A stretch of DNA of 64,000 nt from Paraphaeosphaeria minitans. Its lineage: Eukaryota; Ascomycota; Dothideomycetes; Pleosporales; Didymosphaeriaceae. A program made the position numbers and the translations under genes. Below, one piece after another: positions 45,633 through 57,568 of the stretch. The stretch is taken from the NCBI GenBank assembly GCA_015832175.1, contig WJXW01000004.1:558001-622000 (forward strand), read 5' to 3'. Numbering within the stretch: the stretch's first letter is position 1; every line of letters begins with the position of its first letter. The notes beneath the pieces are model-generated. The model searched no databases, had not been told where the DNA came from, and saw only the letters and a list, made by a program, of their open reading frames with translations.

Positions 45633-46709
45633 GGTGACTGAGTTTCAAACGTGCTGGTGTTGGGGGGGGGGGGGGGGGTTTTGCAAGGAATGGGTGGATG
45701 TCCAAGTGCACTGAACAATGGTAGAGATGCTCAGGTGTGTGTGTGTGAAAACGCCGTGGAGCACAAGAACAGCTAGATATATACATGGACACTTCTCCAC
45801 ATATGACCTCCAAGCCATACCGTACGCTCGTCATGTCGTCCTCGCATTCGCGCCTCCAAAGTCGCAATCGCTTAGCCATCCAATACCATCAATACCTACA
45901 CATGTCTAAGATGTTCACAGATACAGAATCTGCGCATCGCTACGTACGTACATTTTGCATGACATTCCCTTCGCATTTGTAGTCTCTCAGCCCTGGGGAT
46001 CGGCGCTAAGTTCGCATTCGCGGGGGCAGCCAATCAGTGCGCGGCAGACGTCTGAGACGGCACTCGGGAAGAGAGAGTATATACGCGCGGATGGGTAAAC
46101 GGCATTGATGTTGATGTCTTGTCTATCTTGGGATGATGGGGGCTGCGTGAGAGAGGTCTGCTGCGTTGCGAGTGCGAAGAGGCCTGTAAGGTTAGGTGAA
46201 AGAGCAGGCCTGAGATATCGTGTGTATGTTTGCTCTTCATGATTCTGCTCTCTCAGAGAGTAATGAGTCCATCTCGAGCGTACGTTTGCATTTGTCAAAT
46301 GCGCACATGGCTCGTCGAGTACGCACACGGTTCGTTGAGAAGCTGGACTGGGGGGCGTACTGTGAGCACGGCATCCGCTTGTACCCGGCAAGAGCACAAG
46401 AACTGATCGAGTGTATGAATCGCAGGACGTGAACTGTATACTTGTTCTCTAGACACACCTGGGAAAGCTTGTCGACGGTTCGCACGGCGGGGCCAGCGTG
46501 TCCTCGGTCGCGCTGTCGCATGTGGTCCGCTCCAGGAGCTCCAATCGGAGTGACTAAGCGCTGCTCTTGGCGGCCGAATTTCCACAACCGTGGCCTTGTC
46601 GCGCGGCCCCCTCCCATCCCCATCCCCAATCCCCATTTAACCCGCACCCCTTCTCCTCTGGCTCGACCGCTGTCTCTTTTGTCTCTTCCAGGGCTCCCCA
46701 ACCGCAATC
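45633..46709. other. Divergent promoter, 1.1 kb
   Basis: It lies between the RTA1-like gene (-) and Sec61 (+). A run of 17 G lies at 45662-45678. No gene is seen. Confidence 0.6.
45662..45678. repeat. G17 homopolymer
   Basis: Seventeen consecutive G residues, about 15 bp upstream of the RTA1-like ATG on the minus strand (C17 in the gene's sense). Confidence 0.9.
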
Positions 46710-48277
46710 ATGAGCGGCCGTACGTTTTGTCCCCTCGCCGCAATGGCAGCGCGCCCGCGCGCCCCCTCCACAAGCATCCAGGGTCCCAGCTAATAGTCGA
46801 TGCCATGTAGTACGCTTCCTCGATCTTGTCAAGCCCTTTGTGCCTCTCGTCCCCGAAATTTCGCTGCCGGAAAGCAAGGTCCCCTTCAACAACCGCCTGG
46901 TATGGACGGGCCTCACGCTCCTCGTCTTCCTCGTCATGAGCCAGATGCCGCTCTATGGAATCGTCTCGTCCGACAACTCGGATCCGCTGTACTGGCTGCG
47001 TATGATGATGGCCAGTAACAGAGGAACGCTAATGGAACTGGGTATCACCCCGATCATCTCGTCGGGCATGGTCTTCCAGCTCCTCGCCGGAACCCACCTG
47101 ATTGACGTTAACCTCGACCTCAAGTCGGACCGCGAGCTCTACCAGACCGCCCAGAAGCTCCTGGCTATCCTCCTCTCCTTTGGCCAGTCCGTCGTCTTTG
47201 TCATCTCTGGCCTCTACGGACAGCCCTCGGACCTCGGCGCCGGTATCTGTGTGCTCCTCGTCGTGCAGCTCATGATCGCCGGTCTCATTGTCATCCTCCT
47301 CGATGAGCTCCTCCAGAAGGGCTACGGTCTCGGCAGCGGTATCTCGCTCTTCATTGCCACCAACATCTGCGAGTCCATCATGTGGAAGGCCTTCTCGCCC
47401 ACCACCATCAACACCGGCCGTGGCCCCGAGTTTGAGGGTGCCATCATCGCCCTTGTGCACCTTCTCTTCACCTGGCCCAACAAGACCGTCGCTCTCCGCG
47501 AGGCCTTCTACCGCCAGAACCTGCCCAACGTCATGAACCTGATTGCTACCGTCATTGTCTTCGGAGCCGTCATTTATCTCCAGGGCTTCCGTGTCGAGAT
47601 CCCCGTCAAGTCTGCCCGCCAGCGTGGTGTCCGTGGCTCGTACCCTGTCCGCCTGTTCTACACTTCCAACATGCCCATCATGCTGCAGTCCGCTCTGTCC
47701 TCCAACGTCTTCTTGATTAGCCAGATGCTGTACTCTCGCTTCTCCGACAACCTCCTTGTCCGCCTTCTCGGTGTATGGGAGCCGCGTGAGGGCTCTGCTC
47801 AGCTTTTCGCTACCTCAGGTGTTGCTTACTACATGTAAGTCTGGCGCACAACCGCCATTGATTTTATCTAATGTGTGCAGGTCCCCTCCTCTCAGCATCA
47901 CCGAGGCTCTCTCCGACCCGCTCAAGACCGCCGTCTTCATCGTTTACATGCTCGTTGCTTGCGCCGTCTTCTCCAAGACATGGATCGAGGTCTCTGGATC
48001 TTCTCCCCGTGATGTCGCCAAGCAGCTCAAGGAACAGGGTCTTGTGATGGCTGGTCATCGTGAGGAGTCCATGTACAAGGAGCTCAAGCGCGTCATTCCC
48101 ACTGCCGCCGCCTTTGGTGGTGCTTGCATTGGTGCCCTTTCCGTCGGCAGCGACCTCCTCGGCGCTCTGGGCAGCGGAACCGGTATTCTCTTGGCTGTTA
48201 CCATCATTTACGGATACTTTGAGATTGCCGCCAAAGAGGGCGACATGGCTGGCCTCAAGGGTATGGTCATGGGCTAG
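46710..48277 (+). CDS. SEC61: Sec61 alpha, protein translocation channel subunit
   Basis: Exons are 46710-46719, 46811-47834 and 47881-48277, with introns of 91 and 46 nt; the product is 476 residues, the usual length. Sec61 alpha forms the ER protein-conducting channel and is essential. The ten-base first exon gives MSG and one base; splicing yields [20 protein letters not shown], the family start. Ten transmembrane segments are visible, with the plug/first-helix region ([20 protein letters not shown]), [20 protein letters not shown] and the cytosolic loop [20 protein letters not shown] that contacts the ribosome. The C-terminus [20 protein letters not shown] is canonical. Codon use is strongly C-ending, as expected of a highly expressed gene. 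A gene finder could easily miss the tiny first exon. Confidence 0.97.
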
Positions 48278-48921
48278 TTAATATCTAATTCAGGACCCGA
48301 AGAAGACGAGGGTGGATTGGTTGACATTTCTTATGCATGAGTTGGGGTTGGGAACGAACGGGTTGTTGGCACTAAGGTGCTAAAAAAAACCGCCATTGTA
48401 AAATATGGAAGAAGTGTTCAGATGAGCATCGCGTACTTGGGAAGCGGTTCTATCTGGTTTGTCTGAGTAGGTCAAAAGTTAGATACCTCAATGGGAATTT
48501 GCGTACACTTCATACATTGTTCGACGCGATGTACTTTCAGTTTCAAGTGTAGTATCAAGAGTCACACCATATTTCCGCCATGTAGAAGCCGCGGAGCCAT
48601 CAATATTCGGTACTGAAGCAGCCATCTTCGGAGACAGCTCTCAATACCTTGTAAAGTGCACCTAGGTTTAATACTAGCTACGCATTTGCCATCTCTCCGC
48701 GTGGACCTTCCGTATTTGATTAGTCATTCACGTGTCGGTCCTTCTGCATTGCGGACCGCAGCCATTCCACTTACAAAACCATGGCTCGCCCGTGTCCCGC
48801 CTCGTGCTGCAGACGCTGGCTTTTTTCCATCATCCCTCCTCTACCTCCCTGAGAAAGGTATCTCTCAACGTTGCCAGGCTCAACTCCAATCCTAACAACC
48901 ACCTCTCAAAACAACCTCACG
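48278..48921. other. Intergenic, 640 bp
   Basis: This is the Sec61 3' region and the promoter of the GNAT gene. Nothing further is seen. Confidence 0.5.
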
Positions 48922-49696
48922 ATGTCAATCCAAGTCACCCGCATGACCGAAGCTGACATCGACGGCGCTATAGATACAATCCAACAAGCCTTCGCCGACG
49001 ACCCCTACAACCAATGGATCTACCCCGACCGCTCAAAGGTACTTTCCCTCTGCCTCTCTCTACACCCCCACCAACACCCCGCCCCAGATCGATCTCATCC
49101 GCAACCGCTACTCCCTCACCCTCCGCTGCCGCTGGGGCATATCCCACGGCCTCTTCCACGTTGCCCGCGACACCGCCAACCCCTCCACAATCCTCGGCTG
49201 CGCCATGTGGCTCACCCCGCATCCATCCTCGCAACCGCAGTCCTGGGCCCTCTACCTCTCCTTCTGGACCCTCTGGCTCAACCAGATCGCCATGAACCTC
49301 TGGTACGGCCGCGGCGGTCTCTCCACACGACGCTACTGGATCTGGAAAGACCGCCAGGCCGAGGCGCAGAAGGAAATCTGGAGTGACCCGCTGGGCTACT
49401 ATTTCTGCAATATCGTGACTGTGCTGCCCGAGGCGCAGGGGAGGGGTGTGGGGAGGGCGTTGATGGAGGAGGTGTTGAGAGTGGCGGATAGGGAGGGGAG
49501 GAAGTGTTATTTGGAGAGTAGTAGGAAGGTGCCTAATCAGGCGATTTATGAGCGGTTTGGATTTAGGCTGGTGAGGGAGATGGCGTGTCAGGATCCGGAG
49601 ACGGAGGGGGAAGAGGGGAGGGTTATGTTGTATTGTATGGTGCGGGATCCGGGGGCGGTGGGGGATGGGGTGGATGCGAAGGCGGATGCGGAGTGA
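48922..49696 (+). CDS. GNAT-family N-acetyltransferase
   Basis: Exons are 48922-49038 and 49088-49696 (49-nt intron, GTACTT/CCCAG); the product is 241 residues. The N-terminus MSIQVTRMTEADIDGAI and QAFADDPYNQWIYPDRS follow the usual GNAT start in fungi. Motif A is YFCNIVTVLPEAQGRGVGRA then LMEEV, with the acetyl-CoA pyrophosphate-binding Q-x-R-G-V-G. Motif B is CYLESSRKVPNQAIYERFGF. The long insert between them (NQIAMNLWYGRGGLSTRRYW) is typical of a fungal subgroup whose substrates (small molecules or drugs) are not known. Splicing is needed for the CRWGISHGLFHVARD segment. The C-terminal 25 residues are Gly/Asp/Ala-rich. Confidence 0.88.
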
Positions 49697-52600
49697 GAAA
49701 AGCGATGATTGGTGAAGTCGGTGGGAGCGATGCGGATATGTTGTAGCTGGTTGAATACCTGGGATCTGGGACGCCGATCTAGATTTGTCCGACGGCACAG
49801 CCGAACGAGCGTGTAGGACGAAGTGCGTGCGTCTATTTCCCAGACTTGAACACAAACATAGAATGCAAGCAAATGAAAGCTATATGGCTTGCAAGACTGA
49901 GTAGAACATATCACAATCAGTCACGCGATCCATGAAGACGAAGTGCTCAGTGGGGCCTTCGCGCCCCGCCTCCGTTTACCTACCTGACACGCTTTTTTAA
50001 ACCAGGCTCACACATGACCCAAGTCTGGACACACAATCCGCCCGTCTCGCGTCCCTTCGCACCCTCACTCATAACGCCATGCAGTCCAAACTTCCTCTCA
50101 CTCCTCCCTGACCCGGAACGACTTCTAGACGCCATCTCGCTGAGCTCCGAAACGCTGCGTTAATCTATCTATCCCGTGTATCCACGATGCTGGCACTGCA
50201 ACGCATTTCCCATAGTCGACCCACAGTGTATGGCAAGTCGGCGAGCACTGCTTCAACATTCAGTGCATCGATTAACAACCAACGACAGCGCGTCGTAGGA
50301 CACAAGTACGTGCTAAGCTAGCTATTAGTTAATTAGGAGGAAGCTTATAAATGAAACACTTGATAAATTAGCACGTATTTACGTACTTCTGTACGTACTC
50401 TGTGGAAAAAAAAAGATAAGCACGTACGGAGCCCTATATTCGTATTACTATGCCAGTACGTACGTACGCTACGTTGGACGCGCTGCCTAACGAAGTCTAC
50501 GCATGCGTTTGGGCAAGCACCTTTGGCCGGTTCTTGAGCACGGGACGCTGTGTGATTGAACGGAATGGTGCATGTGTGGTAGCCTGGGAGAAATGCTGAG
50601 GAGAGACTTAGTTTAGGAAGGAGAGCAGGGCAGCAATGCTAGGATGAGACGTGGTGTATAGGAAAGACTGCAGGCCGTATGTTTATGATACGAGGATTGT
50701 ACCTGAGGGCGTTGGGTCGGGCTGGGAAGACTGGGTGCGGGCGAGCTACGAGAGTGGGAGGCGTGGGATCGTGGTTGGGCGAGACTAGGATGCGGGTGCG
50801 AGAGGTGTTGAGTGGTGATGGTGTGGTGCCGGTTCGGTGTGGTCAGTGTTTGTGGTGTTACAGAGGCTGGATGCTGAGTTAGCGGAGGCTGCTTCGCTGG
50901 GTGGGTAGCACGGCACAACGGTGGGCATGGCGCACGAGTTCTGGAGGGCGCTGATGATGTATAAGTGATGCTTTCGTAGGATGCTGGTGTTTCGCCGCGA
51001 GCCGTGGAGTGCAGCGGGCGATATATAGGGCGCCTTTGCTAAGAAAGATTACGATGAGCGAGTTGAAGAGGAGTTGGACGTCCGCCTGGCTTTGTGAATA
51101 ATTGGGAGCGTTGGTCAGAGCAGGTTTGCTGGGAGGTTGTCGGTGCGTGGAAGCAGTGGTGAAAAACGATGAGGTGTGGCGAGCGAGTGAGCAATCGGTT
51201 TAGAAAGTGAAAGGATGGGAGACGTCCCTAACACACCGCAGTCTTCTCCATGTCACATGATGACTCCTAGCTATGGGCAGGGTCTGGTGCGCTTCTGGTC
51301 TAGTTATTGTTATCAATTGCTGACGGGACTTTTGAGTTAGGGTTCGGAAACATTCACTCCGCTGATCGTGCTCAACCGTCCCCCCTGGGTCCAGACTCCT
51401 TGGGTGTTAATATCGGCGAGCCCCGCGCACACTTCGAGGGAGTGTTCTACAACAGCTTTGGTACAGCGTCTCCAGTAATGTTGACTCCAGATTCCAAGTG
51501 GCGAACCAAATGCGCTTCTTGCAAGCTTTGCCTAACAATGTCCTTTGTCAGGCTGAAAAATCTCGCCATCATAGCTCACGGTCGTAGGCACGGAGTCTGG
51601 GGTCTTGCGATAGCTAGGTACCTACAAGGCTCCAATTTTTCCAACGAATACTTCTTCAAGGCCGCTCACCGAGTCCCATTTCCAGAAGCTAGCTCACTAG
51701 AGATATTGTGCGTTTGAGACCATTAGGCTACGCCCAATTTGCCATCACGACAAAATGCCGAAAATCGTCTTACCGATGTACGCTATGACCCTCATTGCTG
51801 GATACCTAGCTCCCGCGGAGGATTGAACGCTTCGGCCCGATGCTCACGTGGTGGTCCACAGGACCAGGTCCGCAAACGGTAAGCCGAACTTGCTGAATAT
51901 TGCTCTGGAGCTGAAGGCCTCACTAGCGCCGTCCTGAGTTCGGTGAATCTAGTTTCTTGCATCTAACAGACTATGGCTGTCCCTGGCTTAATCGCCGGGT
52001 GAAGACTTCCCAGTCGTCTGGTTCTTGATGTCAGACAAGGATCCTCCTTTCCATGTTCGCGAACATTGATGGAGAACATTGGCGATTTATTAGCTGTTTA
52101 CTTGATACTGAGCGGTGCCACGGACAGTGAGGCTAGCACGAAGAACTAGGAACTTATACTCGGTTGTGCATTCAACACCATGCAGAGCGACCTAGCTGCT
52201 CTGTCCATGATAGACACGGGTCCAAGGTAAACGGGACGTGTACATATACAACAATAATCTTACCCGTAACGCTGCCTCTTCACAATGCACATCAGACCTG
52301 CTGACAGCTGTTCTGCCCATCCACTATTCTCCAGAAATGTAAATCTTACATCTGCTATCCTCCATGGTGGCATAGCTCAAGCCATAATGGATATCGGCGC
52401 TCTGGTACAGATTTACGGCGCTACAGTGACCCTATTGTGGGTTTGATGATAGGGCTGGAGGGAAAGTTTAAGAGTCAACAAACAGCACACCCAGGCGAAA
52501 TTCAACCATGTTCCAACAAAGCGACGATCTAGAGTTTAGACTTGAGTTTATGTATACAATTCATACACCTTGATCTCCCAAGCGAGATGGGCGGAAGTGG

Positions 52601-53947
52601 ATGATCTGTGATAGGTGCATGGCAGAGCTATTTGGGGTGAGACTGTGCATAGGACTGCGAAAGTCGACACATGGATGCGGATATCGCGGACGCTTCAGCA
52701 TACGCTTCCTTGTAGCTGGAGTTCCTGTATAGGGATCCTCAGTCAGGGGGTCTTGGTGCGGTTGATCTTCATAGTGCATAACAAGTATTACACTTGCACC
52801 AAGACGACCAGTGAGTAGCGAGGAACTTGAGTAACCTAGCTGCCCGAAATTTAGTTGTGTGTACACACATGGTCTGCGATTCGCCAAAACAACGATGTCA
52901 TCCAGAGGTATCTCAACTGTCGAGGTCGGGCGTGGGGAGTTTTCAAAGTACTGGCGGTGTAGGGCAACAGCTTCTTCTTCTTGCAGCACAAGCCTGCCCC
53001 ATGCCTTACCACCGACTGCTCGCCTGACATGTTCCTCCGATGACCTCAGTTGAGGCGGTCCCGCGCTTCATCCGCTATTGTTTCAACTCCGCCCTGAAAG
53101 TCTTTGATCTTCGACCATGAGATAATTGAAAATGATGACCGTGCACCGCTGTTCCCATACCTACGTCAGGAAAAGTGATCAGTGCTGGAAACATGCGGTC
53201 ATGATAGCCGCTGAGAGATTGAGATCGAGATTCCACGCGTGGAAGGACTCATACACCGCTAGAGATCAGCTACTCCTTTCTCAAGCACAGCAGTTGGACG
53301 GTCCAGGGGCAGCGGCAACCAAATTGACAACGCGATGCTAAGCCGCAGGAAGCACATCGAAATCGCGCGCAACATGCGGCGCATGTCCCGCGGATTCATT
53401 GTTTACGCACCGTGCCGCAAGTACGGAACCCTAAGTTGGTTTATGTTTAGACCCCTGAGCAACGGTGTGGGATCATTAAAATAAGGATCAACTGTCGTCG
53501 TAGTTTTCGCTGGATTTGTGCACGTGTCAGCCGTGGGGCGCCGATCTCACCCTCCAAACCGCAAGGCGTGCCGTTAAGTCCCGAGCCATCCGCACCTCGA
53601 ATAGTGTTAGACGCGGCGAAAGATGGTTCTCCCCCTGCCGATTGAGATCTCTTTTGGAAGTTTTCCTGTGCACGGTCGCCAATAGCTACACGCACGACGA
53701 GCGTAGCGTGAGGCTGGTTGGTATAGACGCTAACTTTGATGAAGGGTCCTAATGGGGATGAATGTCGTCTATCATCGTGAGAATGGGAGTAGAGAACTGA
53801 ATACGTATATAAGACTGGACGGATAGTACCCTTTTTCCAGCATCATCAGCATACTCACCCAGTCAGTCCTTTAGACAGCTCAATCGTCACTCTTTCATTC
53901 CGCTTACTACACTCTTTAATTTTATAATCTAATATCCAACCGTCAAG
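49697..53947. other. Gene-poor 4.25 kb
   Basis: I find no recognisable gene. The 5' part has a cluster of GTACGTAC palindromes (50304-50475). A G-rich or Pro/Ser-coding biased segment lies near 50600-50920. Motif-free frames are at 51307-51717 (+) and 52989-52561 (-). A decayed locus is possible but unproven. Confidence 0.5.
50304..50475. repeat. Cluster of TACGTA palindromes with an inverted repeat
   Basis: AAGTACGTGCTAA (50304-50316) is mirrored by TTAGCACGTA (50368-50377) and ACGTACTT (50381-50388). Further copies of GTACGTAC-like sequence lie near 50391-50399, 50427-50433 and 50456-50470. The segment is AT-rich. A short inverted-repeat element or clustered binding sites are both possible. 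Confidence 0.5.
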
Positions 53948-54705
53948 ATGCGTTTCAATTTCGGCCTCGTAACTCTCTCCGCCCTTTTCGTGGCCTCTTC
54001 CGCCGCGCCTACTGCAGCGGTCACCGACCTCTCCGTCGTCAAGGACGTCACCGCCAAGCTTCCCGTCAATGCTGTCGAGCTCAACCGCCGCACCAACAAT
54101 GTCGTTTGCGAGAAGCTCCGGTACACATACGTCGAGGTGAAGAAGCACACCAGCGTCATCAACTCCACTGTCTCCAGCGTTCAAGGCGTTGTTAGCACCG
54201 TCGAGAAGACCAAGATCATCACCACTGTTAAGTCCGAGGTTGTTTCCATCATCCAGCTTCTTAGCACCGTCGTTGGCGAGATCACTACCCTCCTCACCGA
54301 TGTCACCACCATCACCGGTGACCTTAAGAACGACATCATCGGTGTCGTCGTTGAGATCCTCGTTGAGATCCTCTCCACCCTCAACAACGTCATCACCACC
54401 TTGAAGATCAGTATGTCTACTTTTTGATTCCTCCCAATACGTGACTGCCATGCTAACAATCCACAGCCATCTTCGAGCTCCTCGGCCCCATCATCTTTGC
54501 CCTGCTCGCTGTCATCGTCAACTTGCTCGCCGTCCTCAACGTCATCATCGTCGATCTCCTCCAGATCGTTTTCGGTCTCCTCGGTGGTGTTACTGGTATC
54601 CTTGTCCAAGTCCTTGCTGGCCTCGGTGCCATCCTCGGCGGTGTCCTCGGTGTTGTCGGTGGTGTCCTCGGCCTCGTTGGTGGTGTCGTTGGCTGTGTCG
54701 TGTAA
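53948..54705 (+). CDS. Small secreted Val/Gly-rich hydrophobic protein
   Basis: Exons are 53948-54410 and 54467-54705 (56-nt intron, GTATGT donor, GCTAAC branch, CACAG acceptor); the product is 233 residues. An N-terminal signal peptide is clear (MRFNFGLVTLSALFVASSAA). Exon 1 encodes a Val/Thr/Ile-rich amphipathic domain with two Cys-poor helices (KKHTSVINSTVSSVQGVVST, VGEITTLLTDVTTITGDL). Exon 2 encodes a long nonpolar domain of Leu/Val/Ile and then Gly-rich steps (GGVLGVVGGVLGLVGGVVG) ending CVV. I recognise no named family. Only two cysteines remain outside the signal peptide, so it is not a hydrophobin. Role unknown: a cell-wall, surface-active or membrane-inserting protein is conceivable from composition alone. 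Codons are almost all C- or T-ending, suggesting strong expression. Confidence 0.8.
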
Positions 54706-55534
54706 ATGTAGATGTCGTACGATGATCTCACGGATGAGAACGTGGCGGCAGATGTTGCTTATGAAAGATAGATGGACTCAGCACCTGGCGCCTGCGGGTG
54801 GAAGGGAGTCCACCTAGAAAATTAGAGGTTGTGCAAATAATTGACTCCTTGTCGGCATAACGCTCGTGTTTACAGCTATGTCTACCAAACATTGTGAGCA
54901 AATTGTTTCGTGCTGATTCTGTTCGTGCATTACATTACACCATTCTCGTGATGAATATTCCCTGGGCCAAATTTCGGAGCGTTGGGCGGTCGGAACTTGC
55001 GCAACCATGTTCACTGCAATGCTCTTCAGTCAATTTTCTGTACAGGTTGGTATAATTTCCGGGATACAGCCGCCCTGAACGTCTTGGGAATGAACAAGAA
55101 CCGTAGGTAAGTACGAAGGTCCCTGTATACTCCAGAGAACATTTGGGTAGCGCTGCACTCTCTCAGTCGATCGTCTTGATACCACTTCCATTGTCTAGAA
55201 CCGATCTTCCGTCCTTGTCTTTTTCAACCCAAACCTTTCACGAGTGAATGATGCCCACTCACTCTAGCTTCGATTCGATTCCACCGCGTCTTTTACTATG
55301 ACCACGACGTCATACAAACAATACTGGCGGGCAGTCCGCAGTCACGCCAACACCACGCCGAACAAAGGCCTTCACGGGAGACAATTTACGCTCGCCAGCA
55401 ACAACGCATCAAACAAAGGCTTCACCCGAAGTTCGCGACCACAACAACAACAATAAAAACAACGCGTAGACGAAACGGCCTGCTCGAAGCCTCTCTCGCG
55501 ACCACTCAACGCATAAACCGACCTTGCGACGACG
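54706..55534. other. Intergenic, 830 bp
   Basis: This is the 3' flank of the secreted-protein gene and the promoter of the SANT-like gene. Nothing further is seen. Confidence 0.5.
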
Positions 55535-57080
55535 ATGGACACGATCGCCGTGGGCGCCCAGCGACCACCCAGTATGGCGGCAAGACCAATATCAGCTTCA
55601 ATACGCGCACCTGTGGCCCTCTTCACGACCGGGACGGGACCAGATGCCCCGCAGATCTTGCAGCAAATGAGTACCCAAGGATTCCACGACTTTTTGGTCG
55701 GCCGCCTTCAGTATGTGGAAATGTCTGATTCTTGGCTCCAAGATCAAGGCTTATTGAACATTTAGATATCTCTCGAAAGAAGAGCACTGGAGTCTGAAAA
55801 GCGCTCTCGACCTACGTGGTTGGCCGCTACACTTGCAATCGATGGAAACCGCAAGCTGGCAGCTGGGGGCAGGCGGGCCTTGGGCGTCCGAAGACCGAAA
55901 TTCGCTTATGGTGCTTTCAGCGCACGGAGTGAAGATCGAAGACATTGCACAATTGTTCTTCGAGGGCCGCACTGTCGATGAGTGCCAGGTTGAGATCGAG
56001 ACCATCAAGGCTAGCGTGCCAATGGATTCCGTTGAGACAGGACGAGCCGGGACTGACATCGAGGCTTCCGAGGCTGCTTCGCCCGAGACCCTGTCGACAA
56101 AAGCTGTTCGGGCCTTGCCATCTAGCGCACCATCGGTCGCGACGTTGTTCACAAAGCGACTCATTGAAGTCTCTTCAAGTACAACCAGGGCACGCTCCGA
56201 TACGCCTCACGCAGACAGTCGCAAAGACTGGGATCAATCGGACCGCAATACTGTCTGGGCAGCAGTGCAGCTAGGAATGACGCCACGCCAAATTCAGGAA
56301 AAGCACCTTCCGTTCCGATCAGAGTCTGCTATACAAACACGAATGACAAAAGAGCGAAAGCTGCGTGGTATGCAAGCAATACCGACAAAACGGTCAAACC
56401 AAGACAACGACCTTGTCATCAAGCTTGTGGATGAGGGGCATGACCTTGAGGACATTGCACCACGATTGTCGAGGGAGAGGACGCCCAAGCAGATCCAAGC
56501 TCGATACCGCATTCTGAAGAACCAAGCTAAAGTCAGCCGAATGAGCGCCGATGTCGAAGTCGTCGATGATGATGGAGACGTAGAGATGGGGAACGATAAT
56601 ATACAGGTGGATGCAGATGAAGATGAGGGCTCCAAATACAACGATGAAACTCCCCAGGCTGTTGAGACACCTCCAAAGTCCAAAACTGCCCGGAAGACCG
56701 TCACGTCGAGCAGCTCATCAAAGTCGTCCGCCAAAACGACCTCGACGATTGCTTCCATCCGCGGCACACTCCTCAAGTCCATCGACACGAAGCATCTAGA
56801 CTCGGATGGCAAGAAGGAGCTGAGAAAGGCACTCGATAAAACGGGTTGGCCGACGCGATTCACGTCATTGGAGGAGCACGAATCCCCGTTGCCCGAGAAG
56901 GCTGGACCGAAATGGCCTGCTCAAGACGTGGATGCGCTACGATGTATTCGCGAAACGGCGCCTTCGATACCCTACAAGAAACTCGAAGATTTCTTTCCGG
57001 GTCGGTCCCAAACGGCAATCAGGAATCTATACAATACGAAGGTCAATCCGGGTCCAAACTACCACGGCCGCAGGAAGTAG
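55535..57080 (+). CDS. SANT/Myb-like DNA-binding-type protein
   Basis: Exons are 55535-55710 and 55766-57080 (55-nt intron, GTATGT/TTTAG); the product is 496 residues. Without the splice the second frame has no ATG until 55842. The splice joins FHDFLVGRLQ to YLSKEEHWSLKSALDLRGWP in frame. Four short helix-turn-helix segments of SANT/Myb style are seen: WASEDRNSLMVLSAHGVKIE, WDQSDRNTVWAAVQLGMTPR, QDNDLVIKLVDEGHDLEDIA and KWPAQDVDALRCIRETAPSI, each followed by a Q-I-Q or A-I-R third helix (KQIQARYRIL, TAIRNLYNTK). An acidic patch lies near residue 300 and a Ser/Lys/Thr-rich linker near 330. It is probably nuclear and DNA- or histone-binding; targets are unknown. Confidence 0.75.
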
Positions 57081-57568
57081 AACGGCTGCTGGTGGAGCCA
57101 ACAGTCCACGCGGCTTGTTGGGATACGACGAGATCTCCACGGCGACATGGTGGTTTGCGCAAAGAGGCCAGGATCCGAGACGATGGATCGCCTATTGCTT
57201 TTCGAGAAGAGGTTTGGTTTCATGACTTCTGGAATTGCATACCACAGCGGGCGCGTGAAACTTGAATGCTTTTGAGTAGCGTTTGCGGTGGTAGTGCTTG
57301 AGTGCATCTTGCACTCACTTTGAACTATGAGATTGAGGAAGTTTTAGATACTCCAGGCTCTTTTTCTTTGAGCTCAGAACCCGACCGTAGGCTTTTAGCC
57401 GAGCTGGGGTTTGGATATGAGGCAGGATCATAGTGCAGATGGGGACAATTAACTCCCACGAGCACTTTGAATACCCTTATGAGTTTTCGATAGATCCATC
57501 TGTCCTTCGAAATGATATCGCACAACAGTAAAGATATACCCATGAATTCATTCTTTTGTCTTGCAAGC
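57081..57568. other. Convergent intergenic, 490 bp
   Basis: This lies between the SANT-like (+) and four-TM (-) genes. No feature is seen. Confidence 0.5.

Noticed and set aside
51770..51900. Possible tRNA-like T-arm sequence around GCGGAGGATTGAACGC
   Set aside because: I could not form an acceptor stem and D-arm with proper spacing. tRNAscan would settle it.
52561..52989. 142-codon minus-strand frame as a possible gene
   Set aside because: There is no ATG-led conserved start, no family motif and no joinable exon.
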